A DNA stretch of 30,821 nucleotides from a virus, in IMG/VR virus record IMGVR_UViG_3300020451_000233, positions 1 to 30,821 of that record; one strand, written 5' to 3'. Shown here in pieces: positions 7,218 through 15,584 of the stretch (position 1 is its first letter; each line of letters starts with the position of its first letter). A program made the translations under genes and the position numbers. Below the pieces are notes generated by a model. It was not told the DNA's origin. It saw only the letters and a list, made by a program, of their open reading frames with translations, and made no database searches.

Positions 7218-7713
7218 CGTCAATTACCGTATCGCCGACGTATTCAGACCAATCTGTGTAGTGCATATGTTCTGTAATATCTTTCAAGTTTTTACTCCAA
7301 ACACCTGTGTTTGAATGTCCCCACGTCACGTCATCAATTTTAAGTGTCGTATTTTTATTCAATTTGTAAATGTTTGGTATCTTTGCACTCACCATTGGAA
7401 TGAATCTTTCAAATTTCATAAGTCCTGTATTTGTCACCGTTTCAATAAATTCTATACCAAAGTCTAAAGTAACCCAGTATTTGTTTTCTAATAATTCTTT
7501 CATCACAGTAGTAAACTTTTCATTGCCATCATAACTTTGACTTGTACCAAAGTAGATATGTTTGCAATTATGATGATCTGCCAAGTCCATTATTTCTTTT
7601 GGATCTCTAGTACCAACAACAAAAAGTGTTCTGAATCCTTTTGCTATTGTATTTTCTATTTCATCTCCTATGAAATATACAACCTGTTTTCTTTTTGACG
7701 TGTCTAATGCCAT
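7201..7713 (-). CDS. Conserved T4-like phage hypothetical protein
   Basis: A 170-residue soluble protein that I recognise only as resembling T4-like cyanophage proteins of unknown function (HIYFGTSQSYD near 53-63, FIPMVSAKIPNIYKLN in the middle, and a TDWSEYVGD end). The pattern of alternating strands and helices suggests an alpha/beta fold. It starts 10 bases into the end of the upstream MDR gene and ends inside the queD promoter, so its last codons form part of the -35 and spacer. No catalytic motif is visible. Confidence 0.8.
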   Translation of the reverse strand: MALDTSKRKQVVYFIGDEIENTIAKGFRTLFVVGTRDPKEIMDLADHHNCKHIYFGTSQSYDGNEKFTTVMKELLENKYWVTLDFGIEFIETVTNTGLMKFERFIPMVSAKIPNIYKLNKNTTLKIDDVTWGHSNTGVWSKNLKDITEHMHYTDWSEYVGDTVIDVDNEE

Positions 7714-8606
7714 TCAATGTATCCTCTGTTATAGCCTGGCTTTCTGAGATCGCCTTCCTTAAAAGCATCTCGCCATTCTGTTTCTCTGTCATATCCTTGA
7801 CTCCAAAACCCACTTATGTCTAAAGCACCAGTTTCAATCATTTTTACTGCCATGCTCATACATCTTTTAAAGTCTTTTTGTCTTGGACTTGGAAATATTA
7901 CTGTTGCCGCATTCCATAATAGTTTGCTGAAATTTGTAGTGATGCCATTTGTTTTTTCTGCACCTAACACAATCAATCCCTGTTCATTAATTAAATCTTG
8001 TGTAAACACTTCATCTCTTGTGTTTAGATCAACAATAATATCATAACCACCATCTACCTTATCTTTCAGTTTGTCTCCCCAAAGTTCTTTGTTGCTACTG
8101 CCCAATACCTCTACATCAAAGAAATAATGTGCATTGAGATATTGATATACAACCCATGCTAAAAAGCCACTGCCAATAATTAAAAGTTTTGCACCTTTAG
8201 TATTGCGTTTCTCGAATTGACTTTCATCTTGCATAACAACATTCAAACCACAAGCGACTGGTTCAATGATGTATTTAGGGTCGAGTCTAGGCACTTTTAC
8301 ATAAGTTCCAAAGTTTGCATTGTATTCATCTGCGTATGCAGGTTCACCTCTAGTGGCAACTAGATCACCTTCTTCTACATCTTTGATATCTTCACCTATT
8401 TCCAATACTTCGCCAAGTCCTTCATGTCCTTGCATTTCCAAAGGCAAAGGACCAAATTTCCCATTCATCATATCTATATCACTTCTGCACACACCCGTCA
8501 TTTTAGTTTGTACACGTATCTGATTAGGACCTATAGCAGGAAGTTCAAAGTCCTTCTCTTCGAAAGATCCATTACCTTCAGTGTAAAGTATTTTCACTGT
8601 TTTCAT
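7704..8606 (-). CDS. Medium-chain (MDR) zinc-type dehydrogenase
   Basis: A 300-residue alcohol/polyol-dehydrogenase-like protein. Catalytic zinc ligands are Cys40 (GVCRSD), His61-Glu62 (GHEG), and Cys119 in EPVACG. The Rossmann motif is IGSGFLA (144-150). The structural-zinc lobe with its four cysteines is missing, which explains part of the short length compared with the usual 340-350 residues. The substrate is unknown. CAGGAG seven bases before the ATG supports the start. It overlaps the Gfo/Idh/MocA gene upstream by 29 bases. Enzymes that fuse these two families exist in surface-sugar synthesis, so the pair may be a split version. Confidence 0.85.
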   Translation of the reverse strand: MKTVKILYTEGNGSFEEKDFELPAIGPNQIRVQTKMTGVCRSDIDMMNGKFGPLPLEMQGHEGLGEVLEIGEDIKDVEEGDLVATRGEPAYADEYNANFGTYVKVPRLDPKYIIEPVACGLNVVMQDESQFEKRNTKGAKLLIIGSGFLAWVVYQYLNAHYFFDVEVLGSSNKELWGDKLKDKVDGGYDIIVDLNTRDEVFTQDLINEQGLIVLGAEKTNGITTNFSKLLWNAATVIFPSPRQKDFKRCMSMAVKMIETGALDISGFWSQGYDRETEWRDAFKEGDLRKPGYNRGYIEWH

Positions 8607-9489
8607 TCAGTAACTCCTGTATCCATAAATCTATATCTAATTGATTGTTCCAAAAGTATCCGTCTTCCATATGTACAAGGGTATCCTCTATCATTTTTCT
8701 GTACGCACTTTCAGGACATAATCCTAATTGTATTGACTCTCCGTTGCTTTCTCCACCTTTATAAAAATGCATAGCGATGTCATCACCAAATGGACTTTTC
8801 CAACTTGCATTCAATATAAAAGTCTTATCACCATTGGACAGTGTTAGTTCTGCATGGTCGGGCACATCATAAACTCCATTTTTATCTACTACTCCATAAT
8901 CAGTGCCTGTGCAATCTTCTAATGTGTACTTTTGTTCTGTTGTAAATTTTTTCACACTGTAATCTTTAAAGTCTGGTCCTGCCACCGCTACAAATAAACT
9001 CATCAAGTGTGGCAGTAAATCTTTTTCTACACCACCCAATGCAAATTTACTATTAGTAAACCAAGTGCCTGGACTGGGTATTCTATCTCCATTTATCCAA
9101 TTTATTTGTACAAGATCGCTTGAAGCAAATTTTGTTTTCATTTCTTCAATGTTGTCACGCCACATATTATTCTTAGTCATTACAAATCTTGTGGGTTGGT
9201 TTAAATTGTTTAAGATACGCCAATGATCCGCAGATTCAACTCCAGGCTTTTCTACAAATACTAATTTGGTATGTGGTGCCACCTTCTGTGCAATTTTAAA
9301 ATGCAAATGATTAGGCACACATATATGAGCAGTATCAAATGGACTGTGTGATGCAAGTGCTGTCGTCAGTTCAATAAAGTCGGCTTTTTTAGATTGGTCT
9401 CTATCCACAGTGATTACTTGATGTCCCATCTCTGTAAGTACATCCTTGTACAACTGACCAAATCCCATACCAACTATTAAACTTTTCAT
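8578..9489 (-). CDS. Gfo/Idh/MocA family oxidoreductase
   Basis: A 303-residue NAD(P)-dependent oxidoreductase. The N-terminal Rossmann fold has GMGFGQ (7-12), with Asp29 ending the second strand, and the family motif EKPG is at 80-83. The rest is the beta-sheet substrate domain, ending near 290. Members act on sugars, inositols and biliverdin, and the phage substrate cannot be read. Translation is probably coupled to the MDR gene through a 29-base overlap. With the glycosyltransferase at 5536 this suggests a sugar-making module. Confidence 0.85.
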   Translation of the reverse strand: MKSLIVGMGFGQLYKDVLTEMGHQVITVDRDQSKKADFIELTTALASHSPFDTAHICVPNHLHFKIAQKVAPHTKLVFVEKPGVESADHWRILNNLNQPTRFVMTKNNMWRDNIEEMKTKFASSDLVQINWINGDRIPSPGTWFTNSKFALGGVEKDLLPHLMSLFVAVAGPDFKDYSVKKFTTEQKYTLEDCTGTDYGVVDKNGVYDVPDHAELTLSNGDKTFILNASWKSPFGDDIAMHFYKGGESNGESIQLGLCPESAYRKMIEDTLVHMEDGYFWNNQLDIDLWIQELLNENSENTLH

Positions 9490-9683
9490 CTGCCTATTGA
9501 TCTCTTCATATTATCTAATTGTGTTTTTAAAAATAATTTAATTTTTTTAAACTTTACGAGTATTTGTTTGCCGTCCCAACTTCTGTCGTAGCCTCGTTCC
9601 TTTTCCATTTCTACGACTTTCTTTTTATACCAGTCGTATTCCTTTTGTACTGCTATTATTTTCTTGCTTCTTATTTTTGCCAT
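9486..9683 (-). CDS. Small basic hypothetical protein
   Basis: I start at the ATG at 9681-9683 because GGAGGT lies five bases upstream. That gives 65 residues beginning MAKIRSKKIIAVQKEYDWY. It is strongly basic and helical, with GYDRSWDGKQILVKFKKIK in the middle. A longer frame to 9725 would overlap the DpdA-like gene. It overlaps the oxidoreductase downstream by 4 bases (ATGA type). A nucleic-acid-binding role would fit its charge, but I see no known domain. Confidence 0.78.
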   Translation of the reverse strand: MAKIRSKKIIAVQKEYDWYKKKVVEMEKERGYDRSWDGKQILVKFKKIKLFLKTQLDNMKRSIGR

Positions 9684-9684
9684 A

Positions 9685-11160
9685 TTATACCTCCGTGAAT
9701 AAGTTTCCAAATTGTGTAGAAGCATTTACAGTTTTTTTACCTGTTGCTCCTCTTGTTCCTATAATTGACATCCAGAATCTACTAAACTCTTCTATTACTG
9801 CGTTTGCTTCATCTCTACTGCTTGTTGCAAATACGGCATTTACAATATCTCTGAAAGCAATTCTATCAAACTTCTCTTCAACCAACATCTTAGGATTAAT
9901 ACCTTTGTCATATGCTTCATTGGCTTCTTGCACTGCTTTGATGTGTGTCCAAACATTGTGCGCCATTTGTAGTGTATAACTAAAACTATCCCAACTTGTT
10001 TTTGGATCATTTTTCATTTTGTTCAAATCACCTGGATTGTAACAAGTAATATCTTTTAACATCCATCTTGCACTCACAGGACTATCTCTAAATGCAGGAA
10101 ATATTCCTTTTTCTAGCACAGCCTCTCTAAATGATCTAGTATCTTTTGCAAATGCTTTATCGTCTGCACTTGGCAACATTCTGTAAACCCATTTCTTTTT
10201 GTCTTTAATTTCAATATCTGTGTAAACTTGTCCATTTGCACTTGCTAAGAAAGGACTCGCACAATCAAATGTAATCATAAAGTTTTCATTATGATACTTT
10301 CTAACTGCTCTCTGTACATCAGTTAATAGCACTGCCCATTCCAATTTGCTTGTACCTAAGAAGTGCATCACATCATGTTTGCCTTTTTCAAGCAATCCAT
10401 CAAATCTTAATGCAACCAAACGTTTCAGAGCCAAATGGATATCACACATATTTTGTCCACCCATTGCCCAGCCGTTAAAGTGATCTGTATATTTCTTAGG
10501 ATCACAATAGTCTTTCATTTGAAGATACCAATCATCTGCTTGTTGGAAGTTTTCACCTTGAAGCACATTTAAGAACTTACAATTACCATTTCTATTTTTC
10601 ATAAAATAGTCGTTGTTTATTTTTGTGCCATCAACTGCTTCTTGATATGAGTTGATATTACTTGCTTTCGCGCCTTGAGGAGACCGCGACACCCAAGCGG
10701 GAATATCAAGTATCATACCATAGTCCATGTTATGATCCATGAACTCTAGCACTTGTTCTCTTTTCTTTTTAGATTTAGGACAGGTTGGATCTTTCCAGTC
10801 GCCTTCCCAAACTCCTTTACCAATCTGGAAACCACCAGAGTCACCTAATAACCAATTGTCTTTTCTATCTCTGTTTCTTATGATATCATCTCTAACAGAA
10901 AAGTGTTTCATATTCAAGTCGGCGTGTCCTGCCGAATATAAATGCCACTTGTAATAGAAATAAGTGTCCTTTGGCTTCATGTAGTTTAAACCTTCGACTC
11001 CATGTTCAAAGTTCTGCGGAACTCTTGACGGCAAGATATAATCTTCTTCGTGTCTTGCTTTACCTAAGTCCCTCGCAAAGAAACTGCTCATGGCAGGAAG
11101 GAACGTTGCGTAATCCTTCTGCGTGTCAGTTAAACTATCAGTTGGTATCTTCTTATCCAT
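9685..11160 (-). CDS. dpdA: DpdA-like deazaguanine DNA transglycosylase (TGT superfamily)
   Basis: TGT-superfamily enzymes swap guanine for a 7-deazaguanine base, and phage DpdA proteins do this in DNA. The 491-residue protein shows the TGT barrel motifs in order: GDSGGFQ (106-112) with Asp107, LDIPAW (151-156), LNVLQG (198-202 region), GWAMGG (230-235), HFLGTSK (266-272) and FDCASP (298-303), whose Asp299 fits the nucleophile. The Cys-x-Cys-x-x-Cys...His zinc site of tRNA-type TGT is missing, and the protein is over 100 residues longer than bacterial TGT. Both points favour the DNA-modifying branch. The DpdA subtype is not assigned. It follows the sliding clamp gene with a 3-base gap. Confidence 0.82.
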   Translation of the reverse strand: MDKKIPTDSLTDTQKDYATFLPAMSSFFARDLGKARHEEDYILPSRVPQNFEHGVEGLNYMKPKDTYFYYKWHLYSAGHADLNMKHFSVRDDIIRNRDRKDNWLLGDSGGFQIGKGVWEGDWKDPTCPKSKKKREQVLEFMDHNMDYGMILDIPAWVSRSPQGAKASNINSYQEAVDGTKINNDYFMKNRNGNCKFLNVLQGENFQQADDWYLQMKDYCDPKKYTDHFNGWAMGGQNMCDIHLALKRLVALRFDGLLEKGKHDVMHFLGTSKLEWAVLLTDVQRAVRKYHNENFMITFDCASPFLASANGQVYTDIEIKDKKKWVYRMLPSADDKAFAKDTRSFREAVLEKGIFPAFRDSPVSARWMLKDITCYNPGDLNKMKNDPKTSWDSFSYTLQMAHNVWTHIKAVQEANEAYDKGINPKMLVEEKFDRIAFRDIVNAVFATSSRDEANAVIEEFSRFWMSIIGTRGATGKKTVNASTQFGNLFTEV

Positions 11161-11163
11161 TTA

Positions 11164-11892
11164 CTACTTTGTTTGTGCAGGCAGTATGTAATCATATTGA
11201 CCAATACCACTATCTACTGTTATTTTCATTGCTCCTTGATCAGATATACTCATCTGTATTCTACCATCAAGACTTAATATACTAATAACTTGTTGTATAG
11301 GCCAACTCCAAGTATTTTTCAATTCATTGGATACACTGCCTTCAAATACAAAAGAACCTGCGTGTGAATTTGCATCACCGAAATAAAACACAAGACTGTT
11401 GCCTTCTGTCTTAACTGTGAATACAGTTTCTTCCACATGGGCCGCCGCTTGTAGTTTTAATCTAGCAATCGCCGCCACTCTTGGTTCAAATTCTATATCC
11501 CAAGCAGTTCCTTTAAATTTTACTGACTTTAACTTTTCATTGATGATTTCAGTACTCATGAATCTGTAATCATTTTTAAAATCTTTCCCAGCATTTTCAA
11601 AGTGTATGTGTGTTGGAATTGTTTTGCCATTTCTTTCTGCTGACTTAACTTCAATCTTTGCGTCCTTCTGATATTCAGGACACTTTAAGTGAAGTGCCAA
11701 CTTGTCTAAGTTAGGCATACCAAACACACCATCAAATTCATTTACTTTGTTGTTTGTGTTTGCTGAAAGTATCACTGATCTATCTTCAGCCATGCTTTCT
11801 ATTTTAGTTTGCTCTTCATTAGTCACTTTAACTAAACTTAAAAAGCCTAGCGAGTGAGTATGGGCAACTATATCTTGTAAGATGTCTTTCAT
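11164..11892 (-). CDS. Probable sliding clamp (gp45-like)
   Basis: The clamp encircles DNA and holds gp43 on its template. In T4 it also activates late transcription. This 242-residue protein has the right length (T4 gp45 is 228) and a compatible two-domain strand pattern: a VNEFDGVFGMPNLDKLALHL segment (55-74) like the gp45 region IDF..IYDL..FL, and a C-terminus ending YDYILPAQTK that resembles the last strand of PCNA-type clamps. The gp43 C-terminus here carries a clamp-binding type peptide. I could not align it formally, and a conserved protein of other function is possible. GAGGAG six bases before the ATG and a strong promoter at 11913-11941 support the start. Confidence 0.65.
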   Translation of the reverse strand: MKDILQDIVAHTHSLGFLSLVKVTNEEQTKIESMAEDRSVILSANTNNKVNEFDGVFGMPNLDKLALHLKCPEYQKDAKIEVKSAERNGKTIPTHIHFENAGKDFKNDYRFMSTEIINEKLKSVKFKGTAWDIEFEPRVAAIARLKLQAAAHVEETVFTVKTEGNSLVFYFGDANSHAGSFVFEGSVSNELKNTWSWPIQQVISILSLDGRIQMSISDQGAMKITVDSGIGQYDYILPAQTK

Positions 11893-11912
11893 TATTTTCT
11901 CCTCATTGTTAC

Positions 11913-11941
11913 ATTATATTTAGGTTTTGGCGAAAAGTCAA
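11913..11941 (-). promoter_or_regulatory. Sigma70-like promoter of the sliding clamp-dpdA operon
   Basis: On the minus strand TTGACT (11936-11941) and TATAAT (11913-11918) are separated by 17 bases. The start site would be near 11906, giving a leader of about 14 bases that contains the GAGGAG ribosome binding site. The 61-base gap between the exonuclease and clamp genes holds only this promoter. Confidence 0.85.
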
Positions 11942-11953
11942 TCACGAATCCTA

Positions 11954-12493
11954 TCATCTTTTCTTTACTCCAAACCGTTTATACGCCTTTTGGACACTCT
12001 TTGCTTGGAAATAACAATCAGCAAGTGCATTGTGCAAATCCATTTGTATTCCTTTCCTCGGATCTTCGGGCAACATACCAAATAGTGTTCTGCTATCACG
12101 TATTTGCCAATAGTTCCAAGGCACAGGTGTTTCTAATTGTGCATATAAATTTTGTAAGATTGCGTAGTCAAACAATGGACCTTGACACCAAAGTTCATCT
12201 AATCCTACACACCATTTGTTAAGTTGTTTAACAAATTCTGTCAGTGGCACTCTATCTCCGTCTCCAAGTGCTTCTTCTCTAATTTTTTCATCTTGTCTGC
12301 CCCACCATTCTAAAGTTCCGTTATCTACGTGGCGACCGAAATCACTTTGTTCATCTACATTTAATCTGAGGTATAATCCATTGTGTGGCTCTTGTTCTGT
12401 GTATGGATCAAATTTTATAGCACCAACAGTCAATACAGTGGCATCTGGTCTAGTGCTTAATGTTTCCAAGTCTATCATTCCGTGTGTAGCCAT
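11954..12493 (-). CDS. DEDDh 3'-5' exonuclease (DexA/Rv2179c-like)
   Basis: A 179-residue exonuclease with all four acidic residues of the DEDDh class: Asp8 and Glu10 in MIDLET, Asp109 in GPLFDY, and Asp159 with His154 in HNALADC. The GMIDLETL start and the WCQGPLFD pattern match the DexA/Rv2179c-like branch, which degrades single-stranded DNA or RNA. T4 DexA is somewhat longer (227 residues). The ATG overlaps the end of gp43 closely (the two are one gap-free unit), so it is likely made with the polymerase. Confidence 0.85.
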   Translation of the reverse strand: MATHGMIDLETLSTRPDATVLTVGAIKFDPYTEQEPHNGLYLRLNVDEQSDFGRHVDNGTLEWWGRQDEKIREEALGDGDRVPLTEFVKQLNKWCVGLDELWCQGPLFDYAILQNLYAQLETPVPWNYWQIRDSRTLFGMLPEDPRKGIQMDLHNALADCYFQAKSVQKAYKRFGVKKR

Positions 12494-15163
12494 CTATCCT
12501 CCAAAGTCAAATAAGTTGTTAAATGTGTTTTTACTCTCAGTCGATTTAATATCCCAACCTAATACTCCCAACAAGTTTCCTAGTTTGTTATCTATTAGTG
12601 TGCTTTCCATTGCATCATTGTCGAATGGTAAATCTTTGAACCAACTTGGTATGTGCATCTCATCTGTAGGAAATGCAACAGAAGTATAGTCCAACGGATT
12701 TCTTTTCAGTTTACATACTATCACTTTCATACCGTCATGTATCTCCATAGAGTATTTGTCGTTATGCATTTTCTTTAAGTTGTTCCAATTGATACTTGCT
12801 CTTACGTGACCTGGCATATTTGCTTTACCTAGTCTTGCTTCTTTTTTAGCATACTCTTGAATATTGTTTGCTCTACGTGGAGATCCTTTTTCCCAACCAG
12901 GTCTTTGTTTAAATTCATTCCTGAATTGACTTATTCTATCTAACACTTCTGACTCAGTCTGTTCGGTCAATACCATTATTAATAATTCATATAAAAAGTT
13001 TTGTATAAACACAGGAGTATCTGATCTCTTTAGGTCTAGTCCCATTGCTTTTATTTTTCCTGGTTTATCATCTACATCTTGTCTAAAGTTTTCTAAATCA
13101 TACATCAATACTGCATATCTTTTCTTTGTAATGAATAGTCCTGTTGAACTTACAGACTCTCTACCTGCCTTGATTACTTCTGCTCTACTTTTCAAACAAT
13201 GGAAAGCCTCTGCCATAAACTTTTTAAAACTGCCATTAACTTCTGAACACACTTGGTCATACAACTTTATAACACTTTCTTTAGTCCATGGAATTGCGCC
13301 ATCTTTAATTTCTTTTTTCAATACTTCATATGCACTGAAATAAGCGGAGTCTGTGTCACCATATATAATTGCTTTTCCAACATGATTATATTCTCCAGTG
13401 ATTACCTCATTAATCTTTGCCGCCATGTGTTTTGATATTTGTCTACCAGACAGTGTAGTTGATTGTCCAATACGTTTGTCAAAGAATCTACAACCAGGAT
13501 TTAATATTGCACCATACAGTGAATTCAAATTAATTTTTTTAACAAGTTGTCTTTTATCCCAGAACTCTTCTTCTGCTTTGTTCTTTGCGTCTTTGGATTT
13601 CTTCAACATCAATTGCATTTCTTGTCTCTCTGTGTACCAACGTTTAAGTAATCCTGGTATCACGCCTTCAAATTCGCTTGTGAAAATTGTGCCATTGGCA
13701 CTCAACATCATTGGATTGTTGCTGTCAAAAATTAATTTATAGACTTCTGCACCGCTCATAATTTCTGTTTTGCCATCTTCCCAATCCACGTGTATAGAAA
13801 TATCTTTACGCATCTGCATGACTGCGTCATATTCCAACGAACCAAAATGGTTTTCCCAAGCACCTGCAAATGATTTCTTTTGTAACGTCATCTGTTCTTC
13901 GATGTATTCGTCTGTGTGCGTTGGTCTTAATTGTCCCATTACACATTCAGGAGCCATGTTCAATGCTCTAATCACTGAAGGATACAGTGAACTGATGTCC
14001 ATCGATCCTATCCAATTGTGCAATCCTTTTTTAGGAAAAGCCACATAAGCACCTGCGGCAGTTGTACTATCCGAATCTCTCTTAGGTCTATTAGGAACCT
14101 GTACACCTCTCCTGTGTGCTTCATTTATAATTGCTTGTTCTGTCACTGCAACTGCACCTAGTGTTGTCTGCAATAACACTGTGTTTGCGTGTGCCAATTC
14201 ATTTGTCAATGCAATAAATTTTAGTTTTCTATCCAGTTTGTCAATTAATACAGTATCTTGTCTGTTGTATTCTACGAATGTTCTAAAGTCTTGATTGTAA
14301 AGTTGATCCAAACTGCCTTCATATACTGTTTTCTTTTCTCCTAGTTCATGTTCACCAATAGCATCTAATCTGTATGAATGTCTTTCTTCATATGTGTATT
14401 TTCTATAAAGTTCAAGTGAATCCAAATGCACTCTACCAACTAGGTCATACGTTTCTTGTTCACGACCAAATCTTTCAAACACTCTTTTCTTAGGAAGTTG
14501 TTTCCATAAACAAAGTTTCCTTGTGTCATCTTTGCTTAATACTTTTTGTATTCTGTTTACAATATATGGAATATCATAACCTTCCGAATTCCAACCTGTT
14601 AGTATATCCGCATCTTGAATTGTATCTAAAAATGCTGTGAGCATTTCTCCTTCATCTTTATAAAGATATAAGTTGTCTATTCCTTTTGTAACCTCTTTCG
14701 CTTCTTCTATGCTCATTGTCTTAGGCGGCATTGCGAAAGTCACAAGACTATCTAGCCATTGTAAAGAAACTGATATCGCTGTAATTGGCATGAATGGATC
14801 ACTTGGATTGCTGAAACCTTTTTCCGGATCAAAGTCAGCCTCAATATCAAAGAACGCAGTCTTCAATTCAGGAGCGTCTCTATTGATATAATTTTCACTC
14901 AAGCATTGATATATTGGATTGATGTCTGATTCAAATAAATTCTTACCTCTATTAATGGCAAGTTCTTTGTGAAAGTCTTTTGTAGTCTTGGATATAATTC
15001 TGTTTAAGGATTTACCTGTGGTGCTTTTAAACTTACCACGCGGGTCTTCATAATAAAAAGTGTATTTGATTGGATATTCTTTGAAAACTCTTTCGCCGTT
15101 TTGACGTTCAACAACTCTTATGAGATCTGCACCTCTGTCAAAATAGCCATCTATATAACTCAT
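12494..15163 (-). CDS. 43: Family B DNA polymerase, T4 gp43 type
   Basis: The replicative polymerase with proofreading exonuclease. At 889 residues it matches T4 gp43 (898). Exonuclease motifs are FFDIEAD (104-110), GWNSEGYDIP (190-199) and YNRQDTVL (299-306). Polymerase motif A is MDISSLYPS (388-396), motif B KKINLNSLYGA (542-552), and motif C YGDTDS (601-606). The last residues, NNLFDFGG, resemble the clamp-binding tail of T4 gp43 (ending LFDMFDF). AGGAG lies five bases before the ATG and a hairpin sits two bases above it, see 15176-15193. A promoter at 15245-15273 would give a leader of about 75 bases. Confidence 0.97.
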   Translation of the reverse strand: MSYIDGYFDRGADLIRVVERQNGERVFKEYPIKYTFYYEDPRGKFKSTTGKSLNRIISKTTKDFHKELAINRGKNLFESDINPIYQCLSENYINRDAPELKTAFFDIEADFDPEKGFSNPSDPFMPITAISVSLQWLDSLVTFAMPPKTMSIEEAKEVTKGIDNLYLYKDEGEMLTAFLDTIQDADILTGWNSEGYDIPYIVNRIQKVLSKDDTRKLCLWKQLPKKRVFERFGREQETYDLVGRVHLDSLELYRKYTYEERHSYRLDAIGEHELGEKKTVYEGSLDQLYNQDFRTFVEYNRQDTVLIDKLDRKLKFIALTNELAHANTVLLQTTLGAVAVTEQAIINEAHRRGVQVPNRPKRDSDSTTAAGAYVAFPKKGLHNWIGSMDISSLYPSVIRALNMAPECVMGQLRPTHTDEYIEEQMTLQKKSFAGAWENHFGSLEYDAVMQMRKDISIHVDWEDGKTEIMSGAEVYKLIFDSNNPMMLSANGTIFTSEFEGVIPGLLKRWYTERQEMQLMLKKSKDAKNKAEEEFWDKRQLVKKINLNSLYGAILNPGCRFFDKRIGQSTTLSGRQISKHMAAKINEVITGEYNHVGKAIIYGDTDSAYFSAYEVLKKEIKDGAIPWTKESVIKLYDQVCSEVNGSFKKFMAEAFHCLKSRAEVIKAGRESVSSTGLFITKKRYAVLMYDLENFRQDVDDKPGKIKAMGLDLKRSDTPVFIQNFLYELLIMVLTEQTESEVLDRISQFRNEFKQRPGWEKGSPRRANNIQEYAKKEARLGKANMPGHVRASINWNNLKKMHNDKYSMEIHDGMKVIVCKLKRNPLDYTSVAFPTDEMHIPSWFKDLPFDNDAMESTLIDNKLGNLLGVLGWDIKSTESKNTFNNLFDFGG

Positions 15164-15175
15164 TTATTCTCCTAA

Positions 15176-15193
15176 TGTCATTTTTGGCTGACA
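15176..15193 (-). promoter_or_regulatory. Hairpin next to the gp43 ribosome binding site, probable autoregulatory operator
   Basis: The minus-strand RNA has UGUCA, an 8-base loop GCCAAAAA, and UGACA: a perfect 5-bp stem, extendable by one G-U pair. Two bases later comes AGGAG (15169-15173), then the gp43 AUG. T4 and RB69 gp43 repress their own translation by binding a hairpin with a 5-bp stem and an 8-base loop at this place. The loop sequence differs from the T4 one. Confidence 0.6.
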
Positions 15194-15225
15194 CATACCA
15201 AATAATCACTTGTGGCTGATTGGGC

Positions 15226-15459
15226 CTAACGCAAATAATATAACAGTATACCGCCTATTCCGGTAATTGTCAATACTGCATTTGTAGTTATCAGTGCCGG
15301 TTCCTTCCAAATCACTGATACGGATAACCAAACTACTCCACCCATTGCTAAAAGTATTGGACCAATGGGATAAAGATGTGGGAAACCTGCGTTAACGAAA
15401 GTTCCAACAATAAGTGTAGCGGTCGCTATCCATTTAAGTACCTGTGTTAATTTTTCCAT
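15226..15459 (-). CDS. Small membrane protein, three transmembrane segments
   Basis: A 77-residue, strongly hydrophobic protein. Segments lie at about 8-24 (WIATATLIVGTFVNAGF), 32-49 (GPILLAMGGVVWLSVSVI) and 57-76 (TTNAVLTITGIGGILLYYL). No family is recognised. Its start overlaps the 40-residue gene upstream by 13 bases. Its last 15 codons contain the gp43 promoter (15245-15273), so the end of this coding sequence doubles as a regulatory site. Confidence 0.75.
   Translation of the reverse strand: MEKLTQVLKWIATATLIVGTFVNAGFPHLYPIGPILLAMGGVVWLSVSVIWKEPALITTNAVLTITGIGGILLYYLR
15245..15273 (-). promoter_or_regulatory. Sigma70-like promoter of gp43
   Basis: On the minus strand TTGACA (15268-15273) is followed after 17 bases by TATACT (15245-15250), inside the end of the membrane protein gene. 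It would start a leader near 15238 that carries the gp43 hairpin and ribosome binding site. Confidence 0.75.
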
Positions 15460-15569
15460 GCGAATAATGTTTTGCCTATTACTTTTGTTTTGTAGCCTTT
15501 AAACCTTTTAATGTTATTTAGAAAATATTCTTCCAATGCTGAGAAACTTGGAAAGGTGTATTTGTGCAT
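15447..15569 (-). CDS. Small basic protein, 40 residues
   Basis: An ATG at 15567-15569 opens a 40-codon frame starting MHKYTFPSFSALEEYF and ending KTLFAWKN, with stop at 15447-15449. It fills the gap between guaC and the membrane protein gene and overlaps the latter by 13 bases, as is usual in this genome. AAGAG lies eight to nine bases upstream, and a promoter-like pair sits at 15585-15614. It is basic and aromatic. No family is recognised. Confidence 0.6.
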   Translation of the reverse strand: MHKYTFPSFSALEEYFLNNIKRFKGYKTKVIGKTLFAWKN

Positions 15570-15584
15570 AACACCAACTCTTGA

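Noticed and set aside
9684-9725. Longer start for the small basic gene at 9486
   Set aside because: It would overlap the DpdA-like gene, and GGAGGT fixes the start at 9683.
9685-11160. tRNA-guanine transglycosylase acting on tRNA
   Set aside because: The Cys-x-Cys-x-x-Cys...His zinc site of tRNA-type enzymes is absent and the protein is much longer. DpdA-like is preferred, but the substrate is not proven.
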